NCBI RefSeq assembly: GCF_000002995.4
Contig: NW_025062479.1
Span: 774,001 to 838,000 of the forward strand
Source: Brugia malayi
Lineage: Eukaryota > Nematoda > Chromadorea > Rhabditida > Onchocercidae
DNA: 64,000 nucleotides
Direction of reading: 5' to 3'
The notes beneath the pieces were generated by a model. The model was given only the letters and a program-made list of their open reading frames with translations. It did not search any database and was not told where the DNA came from. Positions 13,018 to 24,449 of this stretch are shown here, piece after piece (the stretch's first letter is position 1; each line of letters begins with the position of its first letter). The position numbers and the translations under genes were made by a program.

Positions 13018-15417
13018 CTATTCAATCACATCGCCTTTCGCACCCAGTCTTTGCGGATCTTGACTAGGATAATAAACTTTCGTGGCTGACGCTGATATGT
13101 ATGCTGTCCCTTTGTAAGATATCTGAAATTCACACAATATACTTAAGGATAGAGCATAATTCTTCCACGAATCCTTCGAGAATAAAACTAGCCATACCCT
13201 GCGAAATTAAATTAATAACAAAATTATAAAAAAAATTTCATCAATGCAGGAAAAATGTTTCACCTGAGGTACAATGAGCTGTGCAGGAGGTGTGTACGTT
13301 GCAGCTGGAGGTAAAGGAGGCATTGGTATGTGATCAATACGTGCCCGCTTAGATGAATTAGCTTCTTCATCGAATAAATCCGGTAATGGACATGCTAAAA
13401 ATAACAAACGATTAACATTAGCTGCAAGACTGGAAAATTCTGTATGCAGTACTTTCATCATTTTCTCCTCACTAATGCTCTGTTAACTTCAGAAATGAAA
13501 AAGGAAAAATCTAAAATGTAAACATTGCAAAAAGAAATATCTACACATAGAAATTCAGACTAAACTGCGTGGTTCAATTTGACTTAAAAAGCAACGCGAA
13601 AAAAATTTACGATTAGGGAGGCCTGCGACTGGTTCCGCTCTCTTCTTTTCTTCTTGTGTATTCTGTGCTTGAGGCCGGCCCCACCTTATTTTCAGTCGTC
13701 TTCCTAAAACACCCAATAATGTTTGGTAAAGAATAGTTTTCAATACATGATAGTGTTACTGACTGAGTTGATTTGTCACTAACAAAGAACACTAAATGAG
13801 CACTGTGTGATAGAAAAATTGTCAAGTTAACATAATGCGAACAGCCACAGTTACCTTGCAGGATAAGTTTATTGAATGAACGTTCTGCAGCCTTTTCAGC
13901 AGCTAGTCGCGTAGTAAATGATATGAATGCACATCCTTTATTGGGCAACAAATTAAGACTACGTATCTCACCAAACTGATAAAAATAATCCCTGAAAAAC
14001 TGTTCCGGTAGCAAGTAGTGGAAAAAGCGACTTCGTTTATTTTAGTTTAACGTAAAACTTCTGCACATCAAATATTACTAAGAAAGTGTAATAAATCCAA
14101 CCTCAAAGCGACTTCGCCTATCATTCCAGCTGGACCTAAATCACCAACATACAATGTAGTAATAGTAGTATCTTCTGGAGCTTGTAGTACAGGCAGTGCT
14201 TTAGCCCGAGTCAGAAGTTTTTCCGCAACTGGATCATTGTTCCCGTAATAACGATCTCGCATGTTCTGATGACTTAACGGATCGTCAGGATCTGAAGGCT
14301 TTTCATGCCTGAAATACTAAGTGCTCAATAAAATTTCAAAAAGGGCTATTGAAAGAAAGAAAGCAAAATACAGACCTATATGGGCATTCTTCACCACGTC
14401 TGCATTCCCCTTTAACGAAGAATGAGCAAATGTGTGGCTTGTTCCGTTGATAATATGGTTGATTTCGGGCAAGTTTCTTCAGCAAATCATTTGATGCTAT
14501 AAGAAATACTTATTTGCAAAACATCAACTTAATTATAAACTTCATTCTGTAAACTCGGTATGCTCTCTATAAAGTTATTAGACACGTTAGTTTGAAACCA
14601 GAAAATACTCTACGAAAAAATGGATAAAGTGAGAGAAAACTAACCAGAGTCAGTTATTTTAGCAAGAGCACCACCAGGTGTAGTACCATCAGTAAGAGCT
14701 AACTCCCGCTCTTGATTCTGAATGTAATAGTCGCGATTCGCGCCTTGCCTCGGCAAATCATCATGTATTTGTAATGCGTGGTCACGAACTTGTACAGGTA
14801 AACCTAAAATTCGCGTTTAACGTCAAGTAAAACACCGTTTAGTCTGACAAACTTGGACTTAAACAAAAATATCACTTGCCGAATTCGAGATCCAAAAGAC
14901 AAGTCTGACAAACATTCTTCATTTTGGCACATGTCTGACATACTTCCGTTTTCTTATATCGCATTCCTTTCCCAGGCATCCACCGGAAACAAGTAAAGGG
15001 ACGTTGACAAATTTTGCATTCTGCTCCATGCCGATCTTTCAGCTGAAAATTTAGCTCTAAATCTATTGCATTACCCATACCGGGGAAAAGATTGTGAAAA
15101 TTCACATCACCACTCAACAAATTTCGAGGACTTTTCTTACCATTCTTATATATGGATTTGATCCAAGACATGTCTGGCAAAGGATCGGAAATTCCTGAAA
15201 CACATAACATATAAAGACCATTCCAAGTTGAATTTACTTAAAAATTATAAAAACACAAAGTACCCGAGTTTTGTATTCTCCGTATCGACTAATATGCGTT
15301 TAAGCTTGGTAAGATTTGCTCAAAGAAGTGGTAAGATTTGCAATACACGAGGCAAATGCTTACCGAATCTTCCCAGGTTTTCCGATTATACTGGTACGAT
15401 GATTTTGATAGTGCCAT
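13018..15417 (-). CDS. RBM22: Pre-mRNA splicing factor RBM22 (Cwc2/Slt11 family)
   Basis: Ten exons close in phase to 407 residues (human about 420): 15364-15417, 15141-15194, 14880-15042, 14645-14803, 14376-14496, 14102-14308, 13855-13991, 13611-13703, 13264-13394, 13018-13122. The protein starts [19 protein letters not shown]-terminal Cys pairs follow ([22 protein letters not shown]; the Torus zinc region). A CCCH finger comes next ([20 protein letters not shown]), then an RRM whose RNP-2 is TLYVGDLG and RNP-1 region is KGCAFISF, and a Pro-rich tail ending [18 protein letters not shown]22 sits in the catalytic spliceosome and contacts U6 and the intron. Intron 3 uses a GC donor (G|GCAAGT), required to keep the frame. 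A frame reading through intron 2 is an artefact. Confidence 0.96.
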
Positions 15418-16970
15418 GTAGTACCCTACTTCACTAATTAATGAATCTTATTTTCAAGATTCCCTGAAAAAAACAAGTGAAAATTTCAATCACATTAATC
15501 AACGAAGCAACAAATTAGAACAACAATAAACAGCAATACATAGTTAATCCATAACTATGTCTACTAGATGGTTGCAATGATCCAAAACGGCCAAACTACT
15601 TAATTAAATCGAATGGAATAATCCCAGTCTAAAACTCTAATTAATCAAATCATCAAAGGGATCACTACATTTCGTGGAGAATTATCCTGTACCTGCAATT
15701 CACTAACGCCGAACCCTCAACTACCAGAGCTATTTTCATCAAGGATGGTGCATTTCATATTGGCCCTCAGCGTGTAGGTTCACGGTTGCATTATGCAAAT
15801 CACGTACCAGCCCAATACTTAATGCCGTAAAGCGGTCTTTCGGATTCTGTTGGTTATGATTGGCTTAGTATCTCATCACTGTTCTACAACTTTTATTTTA
15901 TTGTCAAGTTCGGGTTGCTCCTTTCATTTTATTGAAAACAGTTATCGCCATAAATGTCTAAGCCGTGGTGTTTTCTGGTTTGAAGAAAAACGAATTAAGC
16001 AAAAAATTGCATACAGTGCAGTTTCTTGTGCTTTCATTTTAATTTTTGTTAAATTTCGAAATTATTCTAACATTGTTGTGAAGCAGGATGTATAGGCATT
16101 GCATACAAAAGAAATCATAGGTTTAAATTGGATTATTGACCAACTGCAGTTCTATTGAAAATGGTTCGGTAGGTTTAGGACTAAACTGATAGCAACATTC
16201 AGCCGTCGAAGCGCTTGGTGACTGGACGGTTTATTCATTTTGTTCCTATAATTAATCGTATTTGTCGTTGATTTGAATTCCAAATTAGTATCTTATATGG
16301 TGATCTTCTTTAATTGTTACAAGTTTACTAATGTTGCGCAGAAGGCCATAGGAAAATTTAAACTATTGGAGATGTGTTACATTGCAGCACGAATGATTTA
16401 ATTTTTTTTCTTTGGGTTTTTTTTTGGAAGTTTCTAAAGCTTATATATCTCTGAGTATTGGAATTTGGAATCTTTATTTATTTTCCGGTGTCGTCGTACG
16501 AACTCACGTTGTCAAAGATTCTGTATTCTGAGTTATTTCATATTTCAGATACAATCGTGGAGAAGACGATAGTCGGTTCGGTCTCCTGGATTATTACTCT
16601 GCCCTTAGGCAGGTTACCTGTGGTGCTCATTGAAATTGCTCAAAATTCTCACAAATTTTGGTCAGTTTTTAAAAAGCCGTAAAGGAGGTAACCGCGAAAG
16701 AAGAAGCAACGACTTTGGTAACGCTGTTCACGAAAGTTCGTAGTTTGAAGTTAAATTCGTGAAAAAATTTAGCGTTTCCAACGGATATAAAATACTTTTG
16801 GGTTTTGTAGGGGCATCAGAATAGTGCTGTGTGATAATTTCTGTTTGCTCTTCATCAGAACATCTTTTCCTCAGGTTTCTTACCCGAATTTCGGTCGCAT
16901 GTAATTTTTTTCATACATCTCTTTCTAAAGTCATTTATTTTACCTTTATTTTTCTCATTTTTTAGGTTGT
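15418..16970. other. Divergent intergenic region, RBM22 / KCTD5 homologue
   Basis: About 1.55 kb between two divergently transcribed genes, presumably holding both promoters. A patch near 15.65-15.85 kb is less AT-rich. Open frames at 15850-16095 and 16458-16682 resemble no family. No TATA box or other site could be defended. Confidence 0.45.
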
Positions 16971-18996
16971 ATGATTGCACTTCAAATGGCTTCTGCATCA
17001 GTTGGGTTGGATGATGTTGCATCGTCATCAGATGATTTTATGGATGAACAGTCTCATTTTTCTACTGCTTCATTGCATGCCGTATAGCTTTCATTTAGAA
17101 GTTTTAATGTTAATCTTTTGCGAAAATAGTATGATTATTGGAAGAGTGAGGATTAAATTTTAGGTTAGTGGAACAAATATATCCGATATATCTGTCCACC
17201 ATTCTTCGTCAGGAATGGATATCGAGCAGCAAATAATGCCAGGTGGACAGAGAGTAGATGTTGCTTTGTCAAAAATGTGGATACGTTTGAATGTTGGTGG
17301 AACGGTTGGTTTCCTTGTTTCTAGTAAACAAATTGGTACATGATAAGTATTTAGCAAGTTTCATATCTTCATTAAATCAAACCGAAAAATTATTGGGATG
17401 GTCTCTGCTAATATTTCCTTGGTCCGCAAAGTAGACTTTGATCGCTTGAACTACAATTAAATTTGGAAGTAGCTTTTTTTTGTTGCAGATTTTTCAAACT
17501 ACTCGACAAACATTATGTCGCGAAGCGAATTCATTTTTGGCTCGTCTGTGTAAAGAAGACGATGAATTGCCCAGTGAGAAAGTTCGTACTTTCTTGTAAT
17601 CAGGATTTTAAGCTTCATATATTACTAGCAGAGCTGAAAATACTAGTGGTCTTGTCGATGAAGTAATAGTTCATAAACTAAGATAGTTGTTCATCCTTGT
17701 TTTCGTAAAAATTTCGGCTTGGAAAGTGAGCTGAAATTTTAGAAATTGGTTTCAGTATGGTTTAAATCTTATTTTAGGATGGGACTGGTGCCATATTGAT
17801 TGATCGTGATCCAGAATATTTTGCGCCTGTGTTGAACTACTTACGTCATGGAAAACTTGTAGTAAACAAGAACGTGAGTATCGAAGGTAGGTGTACTGTG
17901 GTGATTTGACAGTAGTTAGTTATACCATTTTATGATTTGATTGCTAAGAATCGAAGGTTTCACTTTGCAGGCGTTCTTGAGGAAGCAGAATTTTATAATT
18001 TGCCGCGGCTAATTCAGTTATGTACGGAACGATTAGCAGAATTTGGCCTGAAAAAAGCGAGACAGGTTTGTTTGTAGTGAATGGTGTTGACTGTTGTTTG
18101 ATGAAGATTGATAGCTTTTTATTCCCCAAAATCCTGTACAGTTTATACAAGTAAAACACTTCATCGACTTGCAGAAATTTGTTACTAAGAGCTACTACTA
18201 TTATAGGATAACTAAGGTTATCTGTATTGGTAATTCTGTTTTGAGTAATTTTAATGAGACAGTTTATGATTTCAAATGAATTTCATTATTTTTTTTTTTA
18301 ACAGTTGTCTTGCAGACAAAACATGTTTATCGCGTCCTCCAATGTCATGAAGAGGAATTGACAAATGTTGTGTCAGCAATGTCAGATGGTTGGAAGTTAG
18401 TTCAAGTACGTTTCACATTTTGGTTTTTATTGAATATAAAAAGTAGATTTTTCATATTGATTTGACCCGGCAAATCGTAATACGTGTTATTGAATTGACT
18501 ATAAATTATTCTCTTTATCGAGTACATGGTACTTTGAGGAATAAATTGGTTTCGTGATTCGTGATTCTAATTCTTTTATTTTTTTTAAGCTTATTCCCAT
18601 CGGTCAGTTCCAGTATCAAAGCGATATGCAAAGTGAATTCCTCTGTGTCGTTTCTCGGGAATTTCCTGATAACGAAATCAAAAATGGCGAACATACAGAT
18701 CTCACTGATCGCGTTAAAGCTTTGCAACAAAAAGCTCGCCGTAAGTTAATAATTAGTAACTCGTGCCGTTACCGTGCTAACTGAAATATAAGTAGTAATT
18801 CGATTTTCATGGTTTAACTTTCCTATTATTTTCGATTGATTCTTTCAAAATAAAGAATTTCTGAAACTTAATAAAATTCGTCACATAGATATGTTCCGGC
18901 ATTTATTTTCCGGCAGCGAATTGCATTGTACAGATTTTTACTAGTTTTAATGTGTGAAAATTTTTGTTAATAACAGTAAACTTTGCAGACCACTAG
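16971..18996 (+). CDS. KCTD5: KCTD5/insomniac-type BTB adaptor of Cullin-3
   Basis: Exons 16971-17081, 17164-17304, 17489-17581, 17778-17886, 17971-18065, 18316-18405 and 18590-18740 join in phase. About 75 low-complexity residues precede the T1/BTB fold, which starts at WIRLNVGGT (about residue 76) and includes [20 protein letters not shown] and [12 protein letters not shown]. The C-terminal half ([40 protein letters not shown]) follows KCTD2/5/17 and Drosophila insomniac. Family members form oligomers that bring substrates, including G-beta-gamma, to CUL3 ubiquitin ligase. The ATG is 5 nt after TTTTTTAG, a likely trans-splice acceptor. The last coding step is uncertain. A perfect donor (C|GTAAGT) at 18741 calls for a tiny terminal exon, and the best candidate is 18989-18996 (adds His-His-stop; 265 residues). 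Reading through instead would stop at 18784. Confidence 0.92.
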
Positions 18997-21900
18997 TGCT
19001 GGAAGATGCCCTTTTGTTTCGATTCAGGATAGCTTTGCCGCTCATGCTGCAATAGGGATTTTTTCGTTTAATCTGTGCTTATAAACAGTTATTAATAGGC
19101 ATTTAAATTAAGCTTTATAATTTTTGTATCATTTTCTTGCCTTCTTTAAAAGAAGCCAATGTATAATTGCTATGTCTGACATACAGGCATATCATGATGC
19201 AAGGTTCGAGGTACACTTACCGCCGGTGTTATCAAGAAGAGATTAAATACTTGTAGGAGAAAATTAGTTGTAAAAACTAACTTTGCTTCTTTGAAATATG
19301 TATTCTTACGCCATTTATAACGAATACTTTTTGGTTTTGTTCTTTTCTGGTGCCGTGTATAGATTTAGTGTTGTTTTTATTGATGGGATATGTATGCATT
19401 TCATCCCGCTTATTGCCTTTTAGTCGCTTTAATCCATGAAAGTTGATGTCTTCAGTGATTAAGCACTGCTACTATTACAAAAGTATCTCATGTCCTTTGG
19501 TACTTCTCACTCAAAGAAATTCCCTACTGATCATTTCAAAAGTAAGTTTTAAAAGTTCAGGTTTATTATAATCCATAGTTTTCATGCAAAAGCGATTATA
19601 TAAATGAGCTTCGTGATGTCAGCCGTTGTATTGAATTATTTTATAGCCTTTACATCTCACTTCATGTTCTTTCTTTTTTTTTTCGAATTTCTTGTATGCA
19701 CGGCCATTTTTGCGCTCAAGTTCTGTTGTTTTTTTCTTTTTTTTTTTTTTTTTTTTTTTTTTGTTGCACATGAGATGATGGCGAAAACTCTGCAGTACCT
19801 TCATTTTCTTTTCTTGCCACTTTGAAGTTCTAACCTGAGTTAGTGGGTAAAGGCTAGAGAAGAGAAAGTGAAGAAGTTATAAATTGGTTTTAAATTTAAT
19901 TTTAGAACCAAAATTTCTCCTGTTTTGGTAGGTTCTTTAGCTATTTCTGAGCTATCTGCATTCATGCTTTTGGTCTGTGCTTGATGGAATATCAGATGTG
20001 TGAGGAAAGTATGGAAAGGGAATAGCCAATAGGAATTGCAGATTAATTTGATTTGCTTGAGTAAGTGTTCAGAAAGGTTATTTCTTTCAGAAATAACCTG
20101 TCCTGTCTAAAACTATGATTCTTCATGGTTATTTGATACGCGTTTTCAGAAACCAAGTTCAGCGTCTGATCAGAATAAAGCAATCTTTTGAAATCAGAAT
20201 ACACAATTTGATGAAAGTGCAGACGATGAATTTGTAGACGCCTTTTATGTGCTCAAAGTTGATAGATACAGCATAAAGTCGTCGTGATTTTTTTTTTTTG
20301 GTATCTGTGAAGTCGCCATTTTTTGTTGCCGAAAAAGATGTTTGTTTTCCGATTTCATATTTCTTGAACAATAAAGTGTAAAACACGTTGCTTGCAGTTA
20401 TAATATTTACTTACAGTTCTCGACGTTAAAAATAGTTTATCTCATATCCTTCCAATTGTTGTTTAAGTTATAAATCTGTATTTTTATGAAGCACAATAAG
20501 GGATCGTAAAGGGTTGCTTTGGATTGCGCTTGAAATTGCTGTTTACGCGATAGTTTTAGTTCATGCTGGCTAGTTTGACAGTACTCTTAATTAGGGTGAT
20601 ATGATTACAGTAAGGGTAACTTTCTCATCTTCAGTAATGTTTCTGTATTCTTTTATCGCAAACACCAAATATTATTTCGATTTTAACAGTTTCTTGGAAG
20701 ACATTACCAGTTTCGTAAGTAGTACTCTTTTAATAATATTGCTATATCCGTTTTTTCATAAGTCGATGGACATTCCTTTTTTTTAACGTTTTAATGCAAA
20801 TAAGTGGCATATGTCACATGGATTTTACGACAGATAATAGTTCTAGTTAGCAGTTCTTTTTAGAATGGAAACAGGTTATATTGATGATTTTATTCAAAAT
20901 AAGTTTCTTTCAAACGGAAAAATAATATATTTGATATTTGTCTTATGGATGAGTTGTTTACCTAATTTTTTTTCTGCCTAGATGCAGAAGCATGTTTAGC
21001 TACCCGTTTCCACAAGGAAACTGAATTCATTTTCTTTTTGTTTAAATAAGGACAAGTAATAACAATGTTAATCAAAAGAAAAAAAACGGTTTTTGGCTTC
21101 TTTATCTCGAATTTTATTGTGATTACTTTCACTGAGTTGGAAATTTATCACGGAAAAGCTCAATGTAGGATATATGTGCACAATCTAAATGTCTCTCAGC
21201 AGGATGTAGAACTGAGAAGTAAGAAATTCCGATAACTTTGTTCATTCTGAGATAATTAAGAATAGACTGTGCACTCTCGATTTAATAGGTCATACACTTG
21301 ACAGTTATTATTTTCATCCTTTGTAAAATTATTTTTAATCATTTGTTTTCTTTTCTTTCAATTTTTGATATTCCATTTTTTTTTTCCAGTCTGTTAGTAA
21401 CAAGCTTGCATAAATGAATATCTCGTTTCTTCATTCCTAGCATTGTAAAGCTCTTTTCTTTCTCTCTGGTTTTTTGAGTATTAGATGGTTCCTTTCTTGT
21501 ATGTCTTTACAAGCATTCACAACTGGCAAACGTTAGCAATTGATTTTTGTCCCGAAAAGGACATTCGAGAAGTTGTAAAATTTACTTTTTCTCCCCTGTT
21601 TTCTCCTGTCATGCGATGTTATTAAAAAGCCGAATAATGCTTCGGAAATTTCACTTTTTTTTTTTTTATAATTTAAAAATATTTTTATTGTGTTTCGGTA
21701 ATTACGATATTATCTATGTAGTCACTACCTATTAAAGAGCCTGTATGTGTTTCATATGAACTTTTGTTAATAAGAGTCGTTTTTTTTTTTTTTTTTTGTG
21801 CGTTTAAGGACAACAAAAATAATTTAATAAATACGCTTTATAAAGAAATCTGACCTTTTTGTAACTAAGCAATTTATTCCATTATGTATTACGTGTGATG

Positions 21901-22043
21901 TGTTATGTGTTACAGTATATGAAAGTCACTGGCGTAGATGATTGCTGGCGTAGACATATTGATTGGTCCTCGTTAATATTATATAAAATTTATTCTCATA
22001 TATCAATACTTTTTTAGTAATTTCATTAACGGGTTGGTTTGTA
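18997..22043. other. Intergenic, KCTD5 homologue to PAF-AH homologue
   Basis: About 3 kb of AT-rich DNA with long T runs (near 19738-19762 and 21780-21797). The open frames are low-complexity or short. I see no gene, tRNA or transposon. Confidence 0.5.
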
Positions 22044-23413
22044 ATGGAGAAGCTTCGGAGAGTGGATGATGCTGGTGATAATCGTTGGGCGGAATTGGTA
22101 CTGTTTAACAGTTTTGTATTTAACGTCAGAATTTTTGGATTTCTTAATAATGTTGTATTTTTAAGATGTCCAGTTACTTTATATCAGGACTTTGAAAAAC
22201 CTTTAATTTGGGTTTTCATTGATTTCAGCAGGAACGATTTGTTTCGGAAGCGCGTGACAAAGAAGCTGATGTTTTATTTCTGGGCGATGATCATATAGCT
22301 TTGCTTGAACAGTCAATAGTAGGTTGTTAATTCTTTCAACGAAAATTTACAGTTTAATAGGGACTATTTAAACTTTGATTATTAGTGATTATTAATGAAA
22401 ACATTTTCCTTTTAGATGTATCGAGAAAATTTAGCCCCATTACACTGCTTATGTTTTGGGGCTTTTGGCGACAAAATCTCGAATTTGTCATGGAGGCTTG
22501 AAAATAATATTTTGGAAGGCTTGAATCCCAAAGTATGCTATTTCCTTTCGCTGTTTTTGTTTTCGTTTTATTGATTTTTGGGGCATTTTGTCAATCTACA
22601 GCTCTTAATTTTTTTTTTTTGTTTTTTCTTTTGACATTTTTTATTAAAATTTTGCATGTGATTGTTGTATCAATTGGCAATTCGGATTTCGATTTAACTG
22701 AGGAACAAATGTTGGAGGCTCTGAAAAGTGTCGCTGGAACTATTCGAAAGCAGAAGCCGTCAGCAAAATTGTATTTTATGGTAATTTGTTACTTTTGACA
22801 TTTATTAATTGCACTTTGTTACAATAAGTAAAATCGAAGAGGCTGAGAGAAAAACACTGTTAAAAAATCAACCCAAATTCTATAGTTAAAAAATTTTTTA
22901 AGCAAACTTGTTTTGTAGAAACTTCTTCCATCCGGAAGAAGACCCAACAAACGACGTGAATTAGTGAATCGAATCAATGAAAGTTTGGAAAATGTATTGA
23001 AAGGTGTGGCAGATGTGATCGATGTGGAACCTTCTATACAAGGCTTGTTTGCTTTATTTTTTCTTTAAACACACATAGGTTTTTTGGTAAAGCTTATTGA
23101 GGTTTTATTATATCTATTCGTATACATTGTTTAACAGTCTAGCAGTACTCCTCTCTCTCTCTTTCCTACATATTCATTAACAATTGTATTTAAAGCATAT
23201 TTAAAGAAAAAATTTTTTTTTGATCTTGATATAGTTCATTTTATGTTGCAATATATACGGAATGGTTGTCTTAAACTTAATCTTTCAGGTACGAATGGCC
23301 AAATTGAGTCTCACTATATGTTTGATTATGTTCATCTTACTCAAGAAGGTTATCGGAAAATCTATGAGCCCGTCCTTGTTGCTATAAATGCAGCGCTTAA
23401 TCCAGACCCATGA
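22044..23413 (+). CDS. PAF acetylhydrolase IB alpha-subunit homologue, predicted catalytically dead
   Basis: Six exons: 22044-22097, 22229-22318, 22416-22532, 22658-22780, 22919-23042, 23289-23413, giving 210 residues. The chain follows human PAFAH1B2/B3 from end to end: GDNRWAELQERFVSEA, DVLFLGDDHIALLEQ, LSWRLENN, GLNPK, KLLPSGRRPNKRRELVNRIN, HYMFDYVHLTQEGYRKI. These are SGNH-fold subunits that pair with LIS1. The block I GDS nucleophile Ser is Asp here (GDD). The block III GTNN, holding an oxyanion-hole Asn, reads GNSD. The block V Asp and His (DYVH) remain. It is therefore probably a pseudoenzyme that could still bind LIS1 or a partner. Intron 3 lacks an AG acceptor at the position the protein demands (TTTTGCAT|GTG). 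Intron 5 uses a GC donor (CAAG|GCTTGT). A recent pseudogene is possible, but no exon contains a stop or frameshift. Confidence 0.85.
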
Positions 23414-24449
23414 CTTTATTTCTTTAAAAAAATTTTTTTGTCACTGCTTTGTAGTTTCACGTTTCTTTCATTTATGTTACTGAGTTTTTATTAATGCTAC
23501 TCAATTTTCTATGAATTTCTAAATTATAATTTGCTGAAATTCGTTTTTGTGATTATTTTGCGTGGTTCAACAATTTCGGTTTTTATTTGAAAGATGATAC
23601 AGTGTATAGTTTTTAATCCTGTTTCATGTTTCAAGCATGTAGTGTTATACGCTTTAGTTTATTGGATTTTTTGCTTTTATAGCAATGAATTAAAAAAAAA
23701 AAAATGTACTTCATGTAAGTTAATTAAATCTGTACTTCTTTTTGTTGAATCTTTAAAGAATTTCACTTACGCGTGAATATGAGAGCTTTGTTAAACTTTA
23801 TATGCTTTTATATTATTACAAATCATTCAAGAATTTCTTAGGGTGGTTAATACGTATTTTGATTTTATTTCAGTCCATTTTTTTCTTTCTGTTCCCTACC
23901 AATGTCTGTTTTGTGAAACACTGCTGTGATCTCGCCTTCTGGTTCAGCTCTATTCATATTACTGTCATCCAAATATGTGCTAAGCCATGCATGATTCTTT
24001 CCTTCTGGCTGTGAAATCTTTTAAAAATTACTTCGTGCGATCCTCATGTCTTTTTTTTACCATCTTTTGGTGATAATAGCAAAAAAATTATCTTATTGAT
24101 AGTTGATTCTACCATAACTTTCTCACTTTTCTTTCTATTTTCAGCATATCTTTTATTTATTCTACAGCATTAACTTATATAATATCGCTCTGTTTATATT
24201 TCATCATTTTCACAGAGTGCTCTGCTGCATAAATGTTTTGAAAATTTTTATTCGTAGTTGTTTGCTGCAAATAGTTATATCTGTGAAGAGAAGTGATATC
24301 TCTATTGATGTCAGCTTATGCATGAAGCTATTAGAGAATTTCGTCTGCTGTTTTTCTTTCATATCTAAGTTTAAAACAGTTTATCGTTCTATTTTTCAGA
24401 AGGGAGATGTTATCTTCATTTCATTTTTTGTTAAGCTACTGAAATTGCG
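23414..24449. other. Intergenic, PAF-AH homologue to L41
   Basis: About 1 kb of T-rich DNA between two plus-strand genes. An acceptor-like CTATTTTTCAG about 50 nt before the L41 ATG could receive a spliced leader. Open frames here look random. Confidence 0.45.

Noticed and set aside
14872..15210. 112-codon minus-strand frame that looks like an RBM22 variant with an inserted segment
   Set aside because: It reads through intron 2. Splicing at GAATG|GTAAG and TTTCAG|CTG gives the family sequence exactly, so the insert is intronic.
19604..19825. Phe-rich plus-strand frame of 73 codons
   Set aside because: Kept open by a poly(T) tract; no protein likeness.
22535..22798. 87-codon frame starting in an intron of the PAF-AH homologue, suggestive of a signal peptide
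   Set aside because: The hydrophobic start is intronic T-rich DNA read through into exon 4; homology begins only at VIVVSIG.
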